Assembly: GCF_020386615.1 (NCBI RefSeq)
Contig: NZ_CP077769.1
Coordinates: forward strand, 2,418,001 to 2,482,000
DNA length: 64,000 bases
Direction: 5' to 3'
Origin: Chitinophaga pendula
Lineage (GTDB): Bacteria; Bacteroidota; Bacteroidia; Chitinophagales; Chitinophagaceae
Shown: in pieces, positions 36,431 to 46,686 of the stretch
How positions within the stretch are numbered: position 1 is the first letter of the stretch
How the letters are laid out: every line of letters starts with the position of its first letter
The notes under the pieces: model-generated
Database searches by the model: none
What the model was told of the DNA's origin: nothing
Seen by the model: only the letters and a program-made list of their open reading frames with translations
Position numbers and translations under genes: made by a program

Positions 36431-36888
36431 AGATGTAGGATTGTTGATAATAGTTTGGCTGACTGACACGCATACAGAAATGATAAAGGCATGTATCAAA
36501 CGTGGGGATGTATACTGCTCGCAATGCTATATGGTATAGGTCAAATTTTTCCAGGTGCTATAATAGCAATATTACAGCATATTTCCCCGGCTTCCGGTGA
36601 TCTTTATTTTTACATCTCTGTGGCTCAATATTTCATCACATTACCCCTGCAACCCTAATTGTCATGTCTGCATCCCCGCTGCATACTAATTAAAGAAAAG
36701 GTCATATTGGGTAAGAGGCAGAATAACAGAAAAAGTGCTATCTTTCCGCTAAGGAATGCAATAGTCCTTCAGTAAGTAGCAAATTTACTATCCTTATCAG
36801 CTGTCCTTTTTTGCCCGTGTGAGTAAGAAGACCATATCATTTATTATAACCTGTTTGCCCTATTGCCGCTAACAGTTGCAAATCGTTT
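36431..36888. other. Divergent intergenic region
   Basis: 458 bases between the beta-barrel and the TonB receptor genes. No gene was seen. It holds a short inverted repeat TGCTATAATAGCA at 36556-36568 and a weak -7-like TATCTTTC at 36739-36746 on the plus strand without a -33 partner. Promoters for both flanking genes must lie here. Confidence 0.4.
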
Positions 36889-39279
36889 ATGACCCGGTTA
36901 CTATCTGCTAATTTCGGCACAATGCCGTCATGTGTGATCCTGTTTTGTCTGTTAATGTCCTCCATAACCGCATCCGCCCAGCAAAGGGTGACGATCAGTG
37001 GATATGCACGGGACAGCACCAATGGAGAATCCCTCCCCGGCGCTACCATCTTTATTAAAGGATCCGACAAAGGCGTTCAAACCAACGCCTACGGCTTTTT
37101 CTCGCTGACCCTTCCCAAGGGTAGCTATATATTGGTTTGCAGTTTCCTCGGCTTCCGGGAACAACAACAACACATCGAGCTTAAAAAAGACCTCCATCTT
37201 AATGTCCGGCTCGCGCCCGCCTCCATCCAGACAAGGGAATTTGTCGTCACCGAAAAACGAAAGGACGAACAGGTACAAAGTACCGACATGGGCCGTATTA
37301 AGATGAGTACCAGCGAGGTGAAAAAGCTACCGGCACTGGTGGGAGAGGTGGACGTACTGAGAGCCTTACAGCTCATGCCAGGTGTACAAGCTGCCGGCGA
37401 AGGCAACGCCGGGTTTTACGTCAGAGGAGGTGGGCCGGATCAAAACCTGATCCTGCTCGACGAAGCACCAGTCTATAATACCGGCCACCTGTTCGGTTTC
37501 TTCTCCGTATTTAACGCAGATGTCATCAGCAGCACCACGTTGATAAAAGGAGGGATGCCTGCTAATTACGGTGGACGCCTGTCTTCCGTCGTCGAGGTGA
37601 CCATGAAAGATGGTAATAACCAGGAATTTCAAACCGAAGGGGGCATCGGATTGATCGCTTCCCGCTTGTCCATACAAGGTCCCATCAAAAAGAACAGATC
37701 CTCCTTTATCGTCTCCGGCAGACGTACCTACGTCGACTTGCTCGTAAAACCCTTCGCCGGCAAAAGCAGCTCCTTCAATGGCTCCGGATATTATTTCTAC
37801 GATCTCAACCTGAAAGCCAACTACACCTTTTCCGATAAAGATCGCTTATACCTCAGCGGATACTTCGGGCAGGATAAATTCACCTTCCGTAGCAATACCC
37901 GTGGCTTCGGCATACAGATACCCTGGGGAAATACCACCGCCACCCTGCGGTGGAACCACGTATTCAGCAGAAGATTGTTTGCCAATCTCTCCCTGATATA
38001 TAACGATTACAAGTTCGCTTTCAATGGGCGTCAGAATACCTTCGATATCCGCATGGCATCCGGCATCAGGGATTATAATGTCAAACTGGACCTGGACTAC
38101 TACCTCGATCCACGACACCACATCCGGCTCGGAGGTAACTATATCTATCATCGCTTTACACCTTCATCGCTGACCGCCAGCCAGAAAAAGACCTTGTTGA
38201 ATCCCGAAAATGCTGCCGTCAAATATGCACACGAAGCTGCCGCCTATATCATGGACGACTGGGAAATATCTCCGTCGTTTAAAATGAATATAGGACTTCG
38301 CTACAGCGGTTTCCTGCAGGTCGGCCCCTATACCCGCTACAGCAGAGACGCCGGTGGGAAAAAGACCGACAGCACCGTATATGGCAATGGAGAACGTGTT
38401 AGGGCATATGGAGGACTGGAGCCCAGGATGGCATTACGATACACCTGGAATGGCAAAAATGCACTCAAGTTGGGTGTCTCCCGCGCTCACCAGTTCATCC
38501 ACCTCGTCAGCAACGCCGGTACCACACTACCTACCGACCTCTGGGTACCCAGTTCGCTGGGCGTCAAACCACAGATTGCCTGGCAGTACGCCCTGGGATA
38601 CTTCCGCAACCTGCACAACAATACCTATGAAGCTTCCGTGGAATTGTATTACAAAGACATGAAGAACCAGATCGAATACCGGAAAGGATATACCCCCTCC
38701 CTGAAAGACCCCGAAGAAGATTTCGTGTTCGGCAAAGGCTGGGCCTATGGCGCCGAATTCCTGTTCAATAAAACCAAAGGAAAACTTACCGGTTGGATAG
38801 GATATACCCTGGCCTGGTCCTGGCGCCAGTTCCCCGATCTCAATGAAGGCCGTCAGTTCCCCGCGAAATATGACCGCCGGCATGATTTGTCAGTTGTCGC
38901 AAACTACGCGCTCAGCAAAAGATGGAGCCTCTCCGGAGTCTTCATATTTGGCTCAGGAAATACGACTTCGCTTCCCGAAAAATTTTACTTCATCGAGGGC
39001 AACCTCGTACAGGAATATGGCGATATCAATGGCTACCGGATGGGCCCCTATCACCGGCTGGACCTTTCCGCTACCTACACCCCGCAACCCCGCAAACCCA
39101 ACCGGCGCTTACGTAGTAACTGGGTCTTCTCCGTCTATAATGTCTATAATCATCTGAACCCTTATTTCCTCTATTTCGATCAGAAAGGTGGTGTCCTGCA
39201 AGGCAGCTTGCAGATAAAACCCAAACAGGTATCCCTCTTTCCCATCATCCCCTCCGTCACCTGGAACTTTAAATTCTGA
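36889..39279 (+). CDS. TonB-dependent outer-membrane receptor
   Basis: A 796-aa receptor. The signal peptide ends near residue 31 (SITASAQQ). A carboxypeptidase-regulatory-like domain follows (about 32-110: VTISGYARDSTNGESLPGAT, GVQTNAYGFFSLTLPKGSY), then the plug (about 125-235: VDVLRALQLMPGVQAAGEG, FYVRGGGPDQNLILLDEAP) and a 22-strand-type barrel to the end (SVTWNFKF, terminal Phe). It imports a bulky or scarce ligand using TonB energy. No SusD-like partner is adjacent, so it is not a standard polysaccharide-utilisation pair; a peptide, siderophore or other ligand is equally possible. The next gene follows after 105 bases on the same strand. Confidence 0.93.
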   Translation: MTRLLSANFGTMPSCVILFCLLMSSITASAQQRVTISGYARDSTNGESLPGATIFIKGSDKGVQTNAYGFFSLTLPKGSYILVCSFLGFREQQQHIELKKDLHLNVRLAPASIQTREFVVTEKRKDEQVQSTDMGRIKMSTSEVKKLPALVGEVDVLRALQLMPGVQAAGEGNAGFYVRGGGPDQNLILLDEAPVYNTGHLFGFFSVFNADVISSTTLIKGGMPANYGGRLSSVVEVTMKDGNNQEFQTEGGIGLIASRLSIQGPIKKNRSSFIVSGRRTYVDLLVKPFAGKSSSFNGSGYYFYDLNLKANYTFSDKDRLYLSGYFGQDKFTFRSNTRGFGIQIPWGNTTATLRWNHVFSRRLFANLSLIYNDYKFAFNGRQNTFDIRMASGIRDYNVKLDLDYYLDPRHHIRLGGNYIYHRFTPSSLTASQKKTLLNPENAAVKYAHEAAAYIMDDWEISPSFKMNIGLRYSGFLQVGPYTRYSRDAGGKKTDSTVYGNGERVRAYGGLEPRMALRYTWNGKNALKLGVSRAHQFIHLVSNAGTTLPTDLWVPSSLGVKPQIAWQYALGYFRNLHNNTYEASVELYYKDMKNQIEYRKGYTPSLKDPEEDFVFGKGWAYGAEFLFNKTKGKLTGWIGYTLAWSWRQFPDLNEGRQFPAKYDRRHDLSVVANYALSKRWSLSGVFIFGSGNTTSLPEKFYFIEGNLVQEYGDINGYRMGPYHRLDLSATYTPQPRKPNRRLRSNWVFSVYNVYNHLNPYFLYFDQKGGVLQGSLQIKPKQVSLFPIIPSVTWNFKF

Positions 39280-39384
39280 TGGGAAACAACTGACATGCGT
39301 TTGCCGCCGCCGGGTGTTAAATTTATCCTTTCACCGGATACGGGTGGCGCATACTCCTGGCAGATAGCTTATATTTATAGACAT

Positions 39385-40293
39385 ATGATCGACAATATCC
39401 ACTTAAAACTGATAGAAGACAGGCATTTTAAAGAAATTCCCGCCGCTTCCGGTATAGAGTATCTGCATCATAGGTTCTATATAACTGGAGACGAAGCCAC
39501 TATGGTGTATTGCCTCGATGAGCAATGGCGCCCTGCCGGTAATATCCGCCTGCGGGATAATGATGGCGAACGCCTGCCCAAAGCAGAAAAACAGGACTGG
39601 GAGGCCATCACCGTACTGGAAGACGACGACAGTAACCCTATATTACTCCTGCTGGGTTCCGGCTCCCTGTCCCCGCAACGGGACTTTGCCGCCGTCATCC
39701 ACTGGTCAGACGGAAGTCCCATAGTAGAACAGTTTGCCTTAACCTCCTTCTATGCCCAACTGGTAGCCCGGGGCATCCGGGAATTGAACATCGAAGCCGC
39801 AGCAACCTTACCAGATGGTTTGTTGCTGGCCAACAGAGGCCATACCGGATCCCGTGAGAATCACCTGATCCTTTGTGCGCCCCCGCATATATGGCAACCA
39901 TCCCCCGAAGGAAATAACAGCACCTTACTCATCACAGCCCTGCATCTGCCATATGGAAAAGAATTCGCCGGAATATCCGGCATGTGTTACTGGCCGGAAA
40001 AAGACTGGCTCTTCTTCACCACCTCGACAGAAACGACCGCCAGTACCTACGACGACGGCGAAATAGGAGAGAGCATGCTGGGAATCATCTATCAGGCAAA
40101 AGAGGCAATCAGGGCCGCTGTCGTACAGGCAGATTATCTGTTGCCCCTGACCTCCGTTTCCCCCATATTTCATCAGCAAAAGATCGAATCTGTATGCCTT
40201 GTACCAGGTACAGACCAATGCCAGCTGGTGCTGGTAGCCGATAATGACGATGGTACCAGCCACTTTTTTAGGTTATCACTTGTTTACCCATAG
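39385..40293 (+). CDS. DUF6929-like beta-propeller protein
   Basis: A 302-aa protein without signal peptide when started at ATG 39385 (MIDNIHLKLIEDRHFKEIPA). An earlier in-frame ATG at 39295 would add 30 residues that do not look like a signal. The sequence (IPAASGIEYLHHRFYITGDE, QDWEAITVLEDDD, LLLLGSGSLSPQRDFAAVI, IEAAATLPDGLLLANRG, AGISGMCYWPEKDWLFFTTS) matches the pattern of DUF6929/SdiA-regulated-like propellers that are common in Bacteroidota. No catalytic role is known to me. It may be co-transcribed with the TonB receptor. Confidence 0.75.
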   Translation: MIDNIHLKLIEDRHFKEIPAASGIEYLHHRFYITGDEATMVYCLDEQWRPAGNIRLRDNDGERLPKAEKQDWEAITVLEDDDSNPILLLLGSGSLSPQRDFAAVIHWSDGSPIVEQFALTSFYAQLVARGIRELNIEAAATLPDGLLLANRGHTGSRENHLILCAPPHIWQPSPEGNNSTLLITALHLPYGKEFAGISGMCYWPEKDWLFFTTSTETTASTYDDGEIGESMLGIIYQAKEAIRAAVVQADYLLPLTSVSPIFHQQKIESVCLVPGTDQCQLVLVADNDDGTSHFFRLSLVYP

Positions 40294-40449
40294 CCCATAC
40301 CAGCTACAGCATATACTTCTTGCATGCATATTCAATTGTATTGCAATTAACAGTGCGCTGTAAACTGAAAACTAATTATTAACTTCGCAAACATTTTATT
40401 TTGGATATAAAGCCGCCGGTAAGGAGCCGGTTGCCAATCGTTAAAATTT

Positions 40450-42390
40450 ATGATCAATATTACATTTCCGGATGGCGCAGTTCGACAGTATGAATCAGGA
40501 GTAACTGCATTAGATGTCGCCAAGTCCATCAGCGAAGGACTGGCGAGAAAAGTATTGTCTGCAAAAGTGAACGGACAGGTGGTAGATGCCACCCGCCCCA
40601 TCACGCAAGACAGCACCTTACAGTTACTGACGTGGGTAGATACGGATGGTAAAGCGACGATGTGGCACTCCTCCGCACACTTGCTGGCTGAAGCATTGGA
40701 AGCATTGTATCCGGGAGTGAAATTCGGTATAGGACCCGCTATCGAAAATGGTTTCTATTACGATATCGACCTTGGCGGCCGCACTATTTCCGATGACGAC
40801 CTGCGTCAGCTCGAAACCAAAATGGTCGAACTGGCCAAACAGAATAACGAGTATCTGCGTAAAGAAGTCAGCAAAGCGGATGCCCTGCAATTTTTTACAG
40901 AAAAAGGCGACGAGTATAAACTGGAACTGATCAACGACCTCCAGGATGGTACCATCACTTTTTACACACAGGGTGGCTTTACCGACCTTTGCCGGGGACC
41001 CCACATCCCGGGCACTGGCTTTATCAAAGCCATCAAACTCACCAATATCGCAGGCGCCTATTGGAGAGGTAATGAGAAAAACAAGATGCTGACCCGCATC
41101 TATGGCATTACCTTCCCTAGCCAGAAAGAACTGGACGAATACCTGACATTGCTGGAAGAAGCCAAAAAACGCGATCACCGCAAGCTGGGTAAAGAACTGG
41201 AACTGTTCACCTTCTCCGAGAAAGTAGGATTAGGATTGCCATTATGGCTGCCCAAAGGAGCCATGCTGCGCGAACGCCTACAGTCCTTTATGCAACGCGC
41301 TCAGTTAGAAAGCGGATACCTGCCGGTGGTAACACCACATATAGGTAACAAAAACCTGTATATCACCTCCGGCCACTACGAAAAATATGGGAAAGATAGC
41401 TTCCAGGCCATCCATACACCGGAAGAAGGAGAGGAATTCATGCTCAAACCCATGAACTGCCCACACCACTGTGAAATATATAAAGCATCCCCCAAGTCTT
41501 ACAAAGACCTGCCGGTACGTTTCGCAGAGTTTGGTACCGTGTACCGCTACGAACAACATGGTGAACTGCATGGCTTGACCCGCGTACGCGGATTTACCCA
41601 GGATGATGCCCACCTCTTCTGCCGCCCCGATCAGGTGAAAGAAGAGTTCATGAAAGTGATAGACCTGGTGCTGTACGTGTTCTCCAGCCTCGATTTTAAA
41701 GACTATGTAGCACAGATCTCCCTGCGTGACCAGGAAGACCGCAGCAAATACATCGGTAGCGACGAAAATTGGAACCTCGCAGAACAGGCCATTATCGAAT
41801 CTGCCACCGAAAAAGGCCTGAAAACAGTCGTGGAATATGGAGAGGCAGCTTTCTATGGTCCAAAACTGGACTTTATGGTAAAAGATGCACTGGGTCGCAA
41901 ATGGCAGCTCGGTACCATTCAGGTGGACTATAACCTGCCCGAACGTTTCGAACTGGAATACATCGGCGCCGACAACCAGAAGCACCGCCCCGTAATGATC
42001 CACCGCGCACCGTTCGGCTCCCTCGAGCGCTTCATCGCCGTACTGATCGAACACTGTGCCGGTAAGTTCCCCCTCTGGCTCACACCTACCCAGGTCAAGA
42101 TCCTGCCCATCAGCGATAAAAGCCAGGCTTACGCAGAAAAAGTGGCCGAATTGTTAAAAAAAGCGGAAATTCGCGCTGAGATTGACGAAAGAAGCGAAAA
42201 GATCGGTAAAAAGATACGGGAAGCAGAACTGGCCAAAGTACCTTATATGCTCGTCCTGGGCGAAAAAGAAGCGGCTGACAATAAAGTAGCCGTACGCAGA
42301 CAAGCAAAAGGGGACCTCGGCGCCATGGAAATAGACCAGTTCATCAGCCTGGTGCAGGATGAAGTGATTAATCGTAAACCGTTTGAATAA
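40450..42390 (+). CDS. thrS: Threonine--tRNA ligase
   Basis: A 646-aa class II aminoacyl-tRNA synthetase that charges tRNA-Thr. The N-terminal TGS domain spans residues 1-60 ([20 protein letters not shown]). The editing domain, which removes mischarged Ser, shows [14 protein letters not shown] and [10 protein letters not shown]. The catalytic core has motif 1 ([18 protein letters not shown]), the zinc-site Cys in [14 protein letters not shown], motif 2 ([20 protein letters not shown]) and motif 3 ([18 protein letters not shown]). The anticodon-binding domain is at the end ([20 protein letters not shown]). Length is normal. A weak -7-like TAACTTCG lies at 40380-40387. infC follows, a common pairing. 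Confidence 0.98.
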   Translation: MINITFPDGAVRQYESGVTALDVAKSISEGLARKVLSAKVNGQVVDATRPITQDSTLQLLTWVDTDGKATMWHSSAHLLAEALEALYPGVKFGIGPAIENGFYYDIDLGGRTISDDDLRQLETKMVELAKQNNEYLRKEVSKADALQFFTEKGDEYKLELINDLQDGTITFYTQGGFTDLCRGPHIPGTGFIKAIKLTNIAGAYWRGNEKNKMLTRIYGITFPSQKELDEYLTLLEEAKKRDHRKLGKELELFTFSEKVGLGLPLWLPKGAMLRERLQSFMQRAQLESGYLPVVTPHIGNKNLYITSGHYEKYGKDSFQAIHTPEEGEEFMLKPMNCPHHCEIYKASPKSYKDLPVRFAEFGTVYRYEQHGELHGLTRVRGFTQDDAHLFCRPDQVKEEFMKVIDLVLYVFSSLDFKDYVAQISLRDQEDRSKYIGSDENWNLAEQAIIESATEKGLKTVVEYGEAAFYGPKLDFMVKDALGRKWQLGTIQVDYNLPERFELEYIGADNQKHRPVMIHRAPFGSLERFIAVLIEHCAGKFPLWLTPTQVKILPISDKSQAYAEKVAELLKKAEIRAEIDERSEKIGKKIREAELAKVPYMLVLGEKEAADNKVAVRRQAKGDLGAMEIDQFISLVQDEVINRKPFE

Positions 42391-42459
42391 CGTGCTGAAG
42401 GTAAACCACTAACAGATCGTGTGATGGGAATAACTGGTGGAAAATGAACACATAAAAAG

Positions 42460-42490
42460 TTTGACAGTTGACAAGACTGTGTTACTTTTA
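42460..42490 (+). promoter_or_regulatory. Probable promoter of infC
   Basis: TTTG (42460-42463), 19 bases, then TACTTTTA (42483-42490, one mismatch to TAnnTTTG). It lies in the 200-base gap after thrS, about 100 bases before the infC start, so infC can be transcribed separately from thrS. Confidence 0.5.
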
Positions 42491-42590
42491 CAAGTGTCTG
42501 TTTTTTAATTTTCTATTTCGTATTTTCACATTGGTCTCGTCCGTATCCGGACCTTAAACAAATAATATTTAGTAATTCTTATTTTTATTA

Positions 42591-43292
42591 ATGCAACCAA
42601 GACCCAAACCAAATTTTAACAACCGGGGACGCAACCCGAACTTTAGAAGAGAACAACAACAGGAGCACCGCACCAACAGAATGATCCGTGTTCCTGAAGT
42701 AAGACTGGTAGGAGAGAATATTGAAGTTGGTGTCTACAGAACTGAAGAAGCCCTGCGTATGGCGGAAGAACAAGGACTCGACCTGGTGGAGATCTCCCCT
42801 AATGCAGCCCCTCCCGTTTGTCGCATCATCGACTATAATAAATTCCTTTACGAAAAGAAGAAGAAGGAAAAAGAAATGAAGGCGAAGGCGCACAAAAGCG
42901 AAGTGAAAGAAATTCGCTTTACGCCCAACACCGATGATCATGACTTCGACTTCAAAGCCAAACATGCGGAAAAATTCCTTAAAGATGGCAACAAAGTAAA
43001 GACCTACGTACAGTTCAAAGGGCGTGCAATCATGTTCAAAGAACGTGGTGAGCTGATCCTCCTTAAATTCGCAGAAAGACTCGCAGAAGTAGGTGCCCTC
43101 GAAGGAATGCCGACCATGGAAGGTAAACGGATGATCGCCATCTTTGCACCCAAAGCCGCCAAAAAGAAAGAAGGCAGTGGTAGTAAAGAACCTCGCGAAG
43201 CCAAAGAACCGAGAGAACCTCGCGAACCTAAGCCAGCCACTCCTGCAGAGCCCAAACCTGCAGCACCCGCTGAACCTAAGTCAGAAGAATAG
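42591..43292 (+). CDS. infC: Translation initiation factor IF-3
   Basis: A 233-aa initiation factor that binds the 30S subunit and checks start-codon pairing. The N-terminal domain is clear (RVPEVRLVGENIEVGVYRTE, GLDLVEISPNAAPPVCRIID), joined by a Lys-rich linker helix (YEKKKKEKEMKAKAHK) to the C-terminal domain (EIRFTPNTDDHDFDFKAKHA, VQFKGRAIMFKERG). After the normal end near residue 185, an added tail of about 45 residues is built of Pro, Glu, Lys and Ala (EPREAKEPREPREPKPA). The usual downstream partners rpmI and rplT are absent; a terminator and a minus-strand gene follow. Confidence 0.97.
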   Translation: MQPRPKPNFNNRGRNPNFRREQQQEHRTNRMIRVPEVRLVGENIEVGVYRTEEALRMAEEQGLDLVEISPNAAPPVCRIIDYNKFLYEKKKKEKEMKAKAHKSEVKEIRFTPNTDDHDFDFKAKHAEKFLKDGNKVKTYVQFKGRAIMFKERGELILLKFAERLAEVGALEGMPTMEGKRMIAIFAPKAAKKKEGSGSKEPREAKEPREPREPKPATPAEPKPAAPAEPKSEE

Positions 43293-43330
43293 ACCTGTCT
43301 TCCTTCGGAAGTATACTTACTACAAATAGA

Positions 43331-43363
43331 AAAAGCCCGGAATACCATGTTCCGGGCTTTTTT
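43331..43363. terminator. Bidirectional terminator between infC and the HEAT gene
   Basis: A 12-bp stem (43331-43342 with 43350-43361), a 7-base loop, and T-tracts on both strands. It serves infC on the plus strand and the GT/HEAT operon on the minus strand. Confidence 0.9.
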
Positions 43364-43398
43364 ATGCTGATATCTGACCGATATCTGGATGTTTGTTA

Positions 43399-43914
43399 TC
43401 AGTCCAATTCCTTCAATACCTTACGCGCACGGCTACGGAAAGCCGGCGAAGCACCTTGCTGTAAAGTATCCTCAATGATCAGCCGGATAGACCGCGATAT
43501 GTCCGGATAAGCCTTCGCCAGCCGGGCTAATACCGTCATCGCAAAACAACGCACCGCGATCGTCTCCTGCACATCCTCCAGCAACATAAAACAGGTATCC
43601 ATCACCGGATCATGTAACGCCTCCGGAATAGGTAAATATTGCAATACCCGCGTCACATTACGTTTGACAGCCACCGGCACCCCGTCCTCCTGCATCCGTT
43701 GCACCATCTTGGGTAAATGCGGTGCCAACATATCCGGATGCTCCTGGGCGATCATACTGATAATCCAGGCCGCCCGCTGCACCACCCGGTATTCATCTTC
43801 CATAAATAAGGCCAGCAATACGGCCAGACGATTACTGTCCCGACCTACCCACTTCGTAATGAGCAAACACTGGGCACGGGAATGTTCCTGCAATATGGCT
43901 TGTCTTAAATCCAT
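43399..43914 (-). CDS. HEAT-repeat protein
   Basis: A 171-aa all-helical soluble protein. The ATG at 43914 (MDLRQAILQEH) is used; a slightly longer frame reaches 43932. Repeating helix pairs are visible: RLAVLLALFMEDEYRVVQRA, AAWIISMIAQEHPDMLAPHL, VKRNVTRVLQYLPIPEALHD, AVRCFAMTVLARLAKAYPDI and RSRARKVLKELD. These match HEAT/adaptin-like repeats, which usually act as protein-binding scaffolds. It is the last gene of the minus-strand unit, 26 bases after a glycosyltransferase gene. Function in this context is unknown. Confidence 0.82.
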   Translation of the reverse strand: MDLRQAILQEHSRAQCLLITKWVGRDSNRLAVLLALFMEDEYRVVQRAAWIISMIAQEHPDMLAPHLPKMVQRMQEDGVPVAVKRNVTRVLQYLPIPEALHDPVMDTCFMLLEDVQETIAVRCFAMTVLARLAKAYPDISRSIRLIIEDTLQQGASPAFRSRARKVLKELD

Positions 43915-43940
43915 CGTCCTGCAAAAATACAAGGATAGTG

Positions 43941-45281
43941 TTAAATGCTGGCCAGTACTTCGTTCATATTATCCTTGTAAATAGTAGGGCCTATATGTGA
44001 AGGACGGTAAAGCGGTTGCTTTTTTTCCGCTAGCTTCAATACCAACTGCGCTCCTGCCAACGGCGCATCACATTTTTCATAATCTGCAGCAATCTCCCGG
44101 GCATGACGACGATAAGAAGGATCAATCAACATTTTCGTGATCGCATGCCGGATCTTCTTCACCGATAATTGCTTCGGGTCCAGCCGGAAACCAGCCTTCG
44201 CTTCCACTACACGCTGAGCATTGTCAAAATGATCCGTAGCCTGCGGCATCACCAGCAACGGGATACCTAACAATAGCGCCTCTGTTGTCGTATTACTTCC
44301 ACCGGCACATACCACCGCAGACACTTTTTTCATCAGCTTCGATTGCGGCACGAAATTCCGGATCAACACGTTGTCAGGTATGTCCTGCCATTGAGATACG
44401 TCCATATGTTTGGTCACACTCATTACCACCTGCCAGGACGCCCCTTTACTGGCAGCGATCACCTGGTCGAAAACTTTCTTCTTGGTGAAAAATGTTCCCA
44501 TCGTAACATATACCAGCGGCCGCCCATCCAGCCAATCCCAGGGAAACTCCGTATCAGCACCATATTGGTCCTTACTGATAGATGGCCCCAGATAATATAC
44601 TTGTGACGGCAGGTCAGATCGTTTGAAATCCAGCGCCGGCGTACTGTAATTGATATACAGATAACCTGGCTCCTGGCCTACATGCCCCTGCGGCTTCAGG
44701 GAGAACCGGGCGCGTATGGAGTTGATGTAACGCAGCAATTTGTTGGCAAACCAACCTGATAATAATAACTTAATGGCGCCGTGCAGGTCCGGACGCTTCC
44801 TGTAAGAAGGAAAGCCATAACCTACCGGTAACAGGTCTTTACTGGGTAACATCAAAGACATCGCACAGCAACTGAATACAAAGGGGATACCCCGGACCTC
44901 TGCCGCCAGCCGACCGGGCAGAAAGAAAATGTCAAACACGCATACATCCGGCTGCCATTCGTCGATCAAGCGTACAAAGTCATTGACATTAGGCTCCAGT
45001 TGCGCCGCCGGGATATGCAGCAGCTTCTCATTAGCCTTTTTTAACTCCTTACGAAGGTCCGACATAGTATGAGAACTTACCATTTGATTCAGCTTGACAA
45101 ACAGATCGCAAAACTCATAGTTTTCAACAAAAGGGATTCCGGCTTTGTCAAATGCTCCCCTCATTTCAGAGTGACAAGCATACGTCACCGTATGCCCCAG
45201 TTCGATTAGCTTCTGGGCAACAGCAATGGTAGGGTTAATGTGGCCCCAAAAGGGTACACATCCGAACAGGATACGGGCCAT
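43941..45281 (-). CDS. GT1-type (MGT-like) glycosyltransferase, copy 1
   Basis: A 446-aa GT-B-fold glycosyltransferase of the UDP-glycosyl/macrolide type. The N-terminal Rossmann half starts FGCVPFWGHINPTIAVAQKL, with the likely catalytic His in GHxxP. The C-terminal donor half has WQVVMSVTKHMDVS, NVLIRNFVPQSKLM and the donor-site region VCAGGSNTTTEALLLGIPLL ... DHFDNAQRVVEA. The position held by His in the family motif (HGGxxS/TxxE) is Ala here. Likely cytosolic, transferring a sugar to a small lipophilic acceptor. One of three tandem paralogs; 15 bases separate it from the next copy upstream. Confidence 0.92.
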   Translation of the reverse strand: MARILFGCVPFWGHINPTIAVAQKLIELGHTVTYACHSEMRGAFDKAGIPFVENYEFCDLFVKLNQMVSSHTMSDLRKELKKANEKLLHIPAAQLEPNVNDFVRLIDEWQPDVCVFDIFFLPGRLAAEVRGIPFVFSCCAMSLMLPSKDLLPVGYGFPSYRKRPDLHGAIKLLLSGWFANKLLRYINSIRARFSLKPQGHVGQEPGYLYINYSTPALDFKRSDLPSQVYYLGPSISKDQYGADTEFPWDWLDGRPLVYVTMGTFFTKKKVFDQVIAASKGASWQVVMSVTKHMDVSQWQDIPDNVLIRNFVPQSKLMKKVSAVVCAGGSNTTTEALLLGIPLLVMPQATDHFDNAQRVVEAKAGFRLDPKQLSVKKIRHAITKMLIDPSYRRHAREIAADYEKCDAPLAGAQLVLKLAEKKQPLYRPSHIGPTIYKDNMNEVLASI

Positions 45282-45296
45282 AAGATTTGTTTTTAT

Positions 45297-46634
45297 TTAT
45301 ATCATTTGAAGTACACGGTTAATATCAGCGCGGTAAACAGTGGGTTCAACATTATCAGGTCGTAACAAAGGGGCTTTACGGTAAGCTACTTTTTCTATCA
45401 GACAGGCGGCGGCCAGCGGCGCATCACATTGCAGGTAATCCCGGGCGATCACACCGGCTTGCTGCCGGTAACCAGGTTCGTCTAATAACCGGGTAATGGC
45501 TTTACGGATGTTAACGACACTTACCTGTGCCGGATCAATACGAATGCCTGCTCCTGCTTCCACTACCCGTTGCGCAGCATCAAAGTGATCCCTGGCTTGC
45601 GGCAATACCAGCAACGGTAAACCTTTTAGCAACGATTCAGTAGTGGTATTCACACCACCGGCACAGGCTACCAGGTCTACCTTCTCCAATAACGCAGACT
45701 GAGGTACGAAATTCCGTAGTAATACATTTTCAGGCAACTCCTGCCAGAGATCCAAAGAGAGGTTTTTAGACACACTGATCACGATTTGCCAGGGCGCATC
45801 CTTACTGGCAGCTATCACTTTGTCAAATACCTTTTTCTTGTTGAAAAAAGTACCCATAGTAAAATATACCAGCGGCCGGCCATCCAGCCATTCCCAGGGA
45901 AACGGAGTGTCAGCTCCCATCTGTTCCTTGCTGAAAGAAGGACCCAGGTAGTAGACCTGTGCAGGCAGGTCACTTCGTTTGAAGTCGAATAAGGTAGTCG
46001 TGTAGATCATATACATGCAGCCTACATAAGACATAGGCTGCGCCGGTGGCAGGCCAAACACAGTACGCACACGGTTGAGCTTACGGTTGATCGGTTTGGC
46101 AAACATACCGGCAATGATCAGCTTCAGCGTATCTCCGAATCCCGGTCTTTTCTGGTAAGAGGGAAAGCCATAGCCGTTAGGTAGCAGATCCTTACTGGGC
46201 AACTGACTGCAGGGGAAGGCACAACTGCTGACGTAGGTCGTCTGTGACGCCTCCGCAGCCATCAATCCGGGCAGAAAAGCCGCATCAAAAACACACACAT
46301 CCGGCTGCCATTCCGCTATGAGCGTCATAAATCGCCGGGTATCCTCCTCCAGACCGGCAACCGGTAACTCAGACAAAGAAACATTCCACTTCTTTAATTC
46401 TTTCCGGACAGTCAGCAAACTGGCAGTCGCGACGATCTTGTTCAGATGCACAAATACCTCGCAAAATGCATAGTCTGCTATGAACGGAATCCCTGCTTTA
46501 TCCAATGCCGGCTGCATCTCAGGGTGACAGGCGTAGGCAACAGTATGACCTCTTGCTATCAATTGCTGCGCAACGGCTATGGTAGGATTTAGATGCCCCC
46601 AGAAAGGGACACAACCAAAAAGTATACGTGACAT
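45297..46634 (-). CDS. GT1-type (MGT-like) glycosyltransferase, copy 2
   Basis: A 445-aa paralog of the neighbouring glycosyltransferases. The ATG at 46634 gives the same start as its neighbours (MSRILFGCVPFWGHLNPTIA); an upstream ATG at 46661 would add nine residues. The two Rossmann halves and the linker are conserved, with DLPAQVYYLGPSFSKEQMGA and PWEWLDGRPLVYFTMGTFFN at the inter-domain region, and the donor motif ACAGGVNTTTESLLKGLPLL ... DHFDAAQRVVEAGAG. As in the others, Ala stands where His is usual. Middle gene of the cluster, likely derived by tandem duplication. Confidence 0.92.
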   Translation of the reverse strand: MSRILFGCVPFWGHLNPTIAVAQQLIARGHTVAYACHPEMQPALDKAGIPFIADYAFCEVFVHLNKIVATASLLTVRKELKKWNVSLSELPVAGLEEDTRRFMTLIAEWQPDVCVFDAAFLPGLMAAEASQTTYVSSCAFPCSQLPSKDLLPNGYGFPSYQKRPGFGDTLKLIIAGMFAKPINRKLNRVRTVFGLPPAQPMSYVGCMYMIYTTTLFDFKRSDLPAQVYYLGPSFSKEQMGADTPFPWEWLDGRPLVYFTMGTFFNKKKVFDKVIAASKDAPWQIVISVSKNLSLDLWQELPENVLLRNFVPQSALLEKVDLVACAGGVNTTTESLLKGLPLLVLPQARDHFDAAQRVVEAGAGIRIDPAQVSVVNIRKAITRLLDEPGYRQQAGVIARDYLQCDAPLAAACLIEKVAYRKAPLLRPDNVEPTVYRADINRVLQMI

Positions 46635-46686
46635 TATATGGCTTTTAAGATTAACATTCACAGGAATGTGGCCATATACAGGGTCG

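Noticed and set aside
41305..42054. Minus-strand open frame of 249 codons within thrS
   Set aside because: Antisense shadow of the conserved catalytic core.
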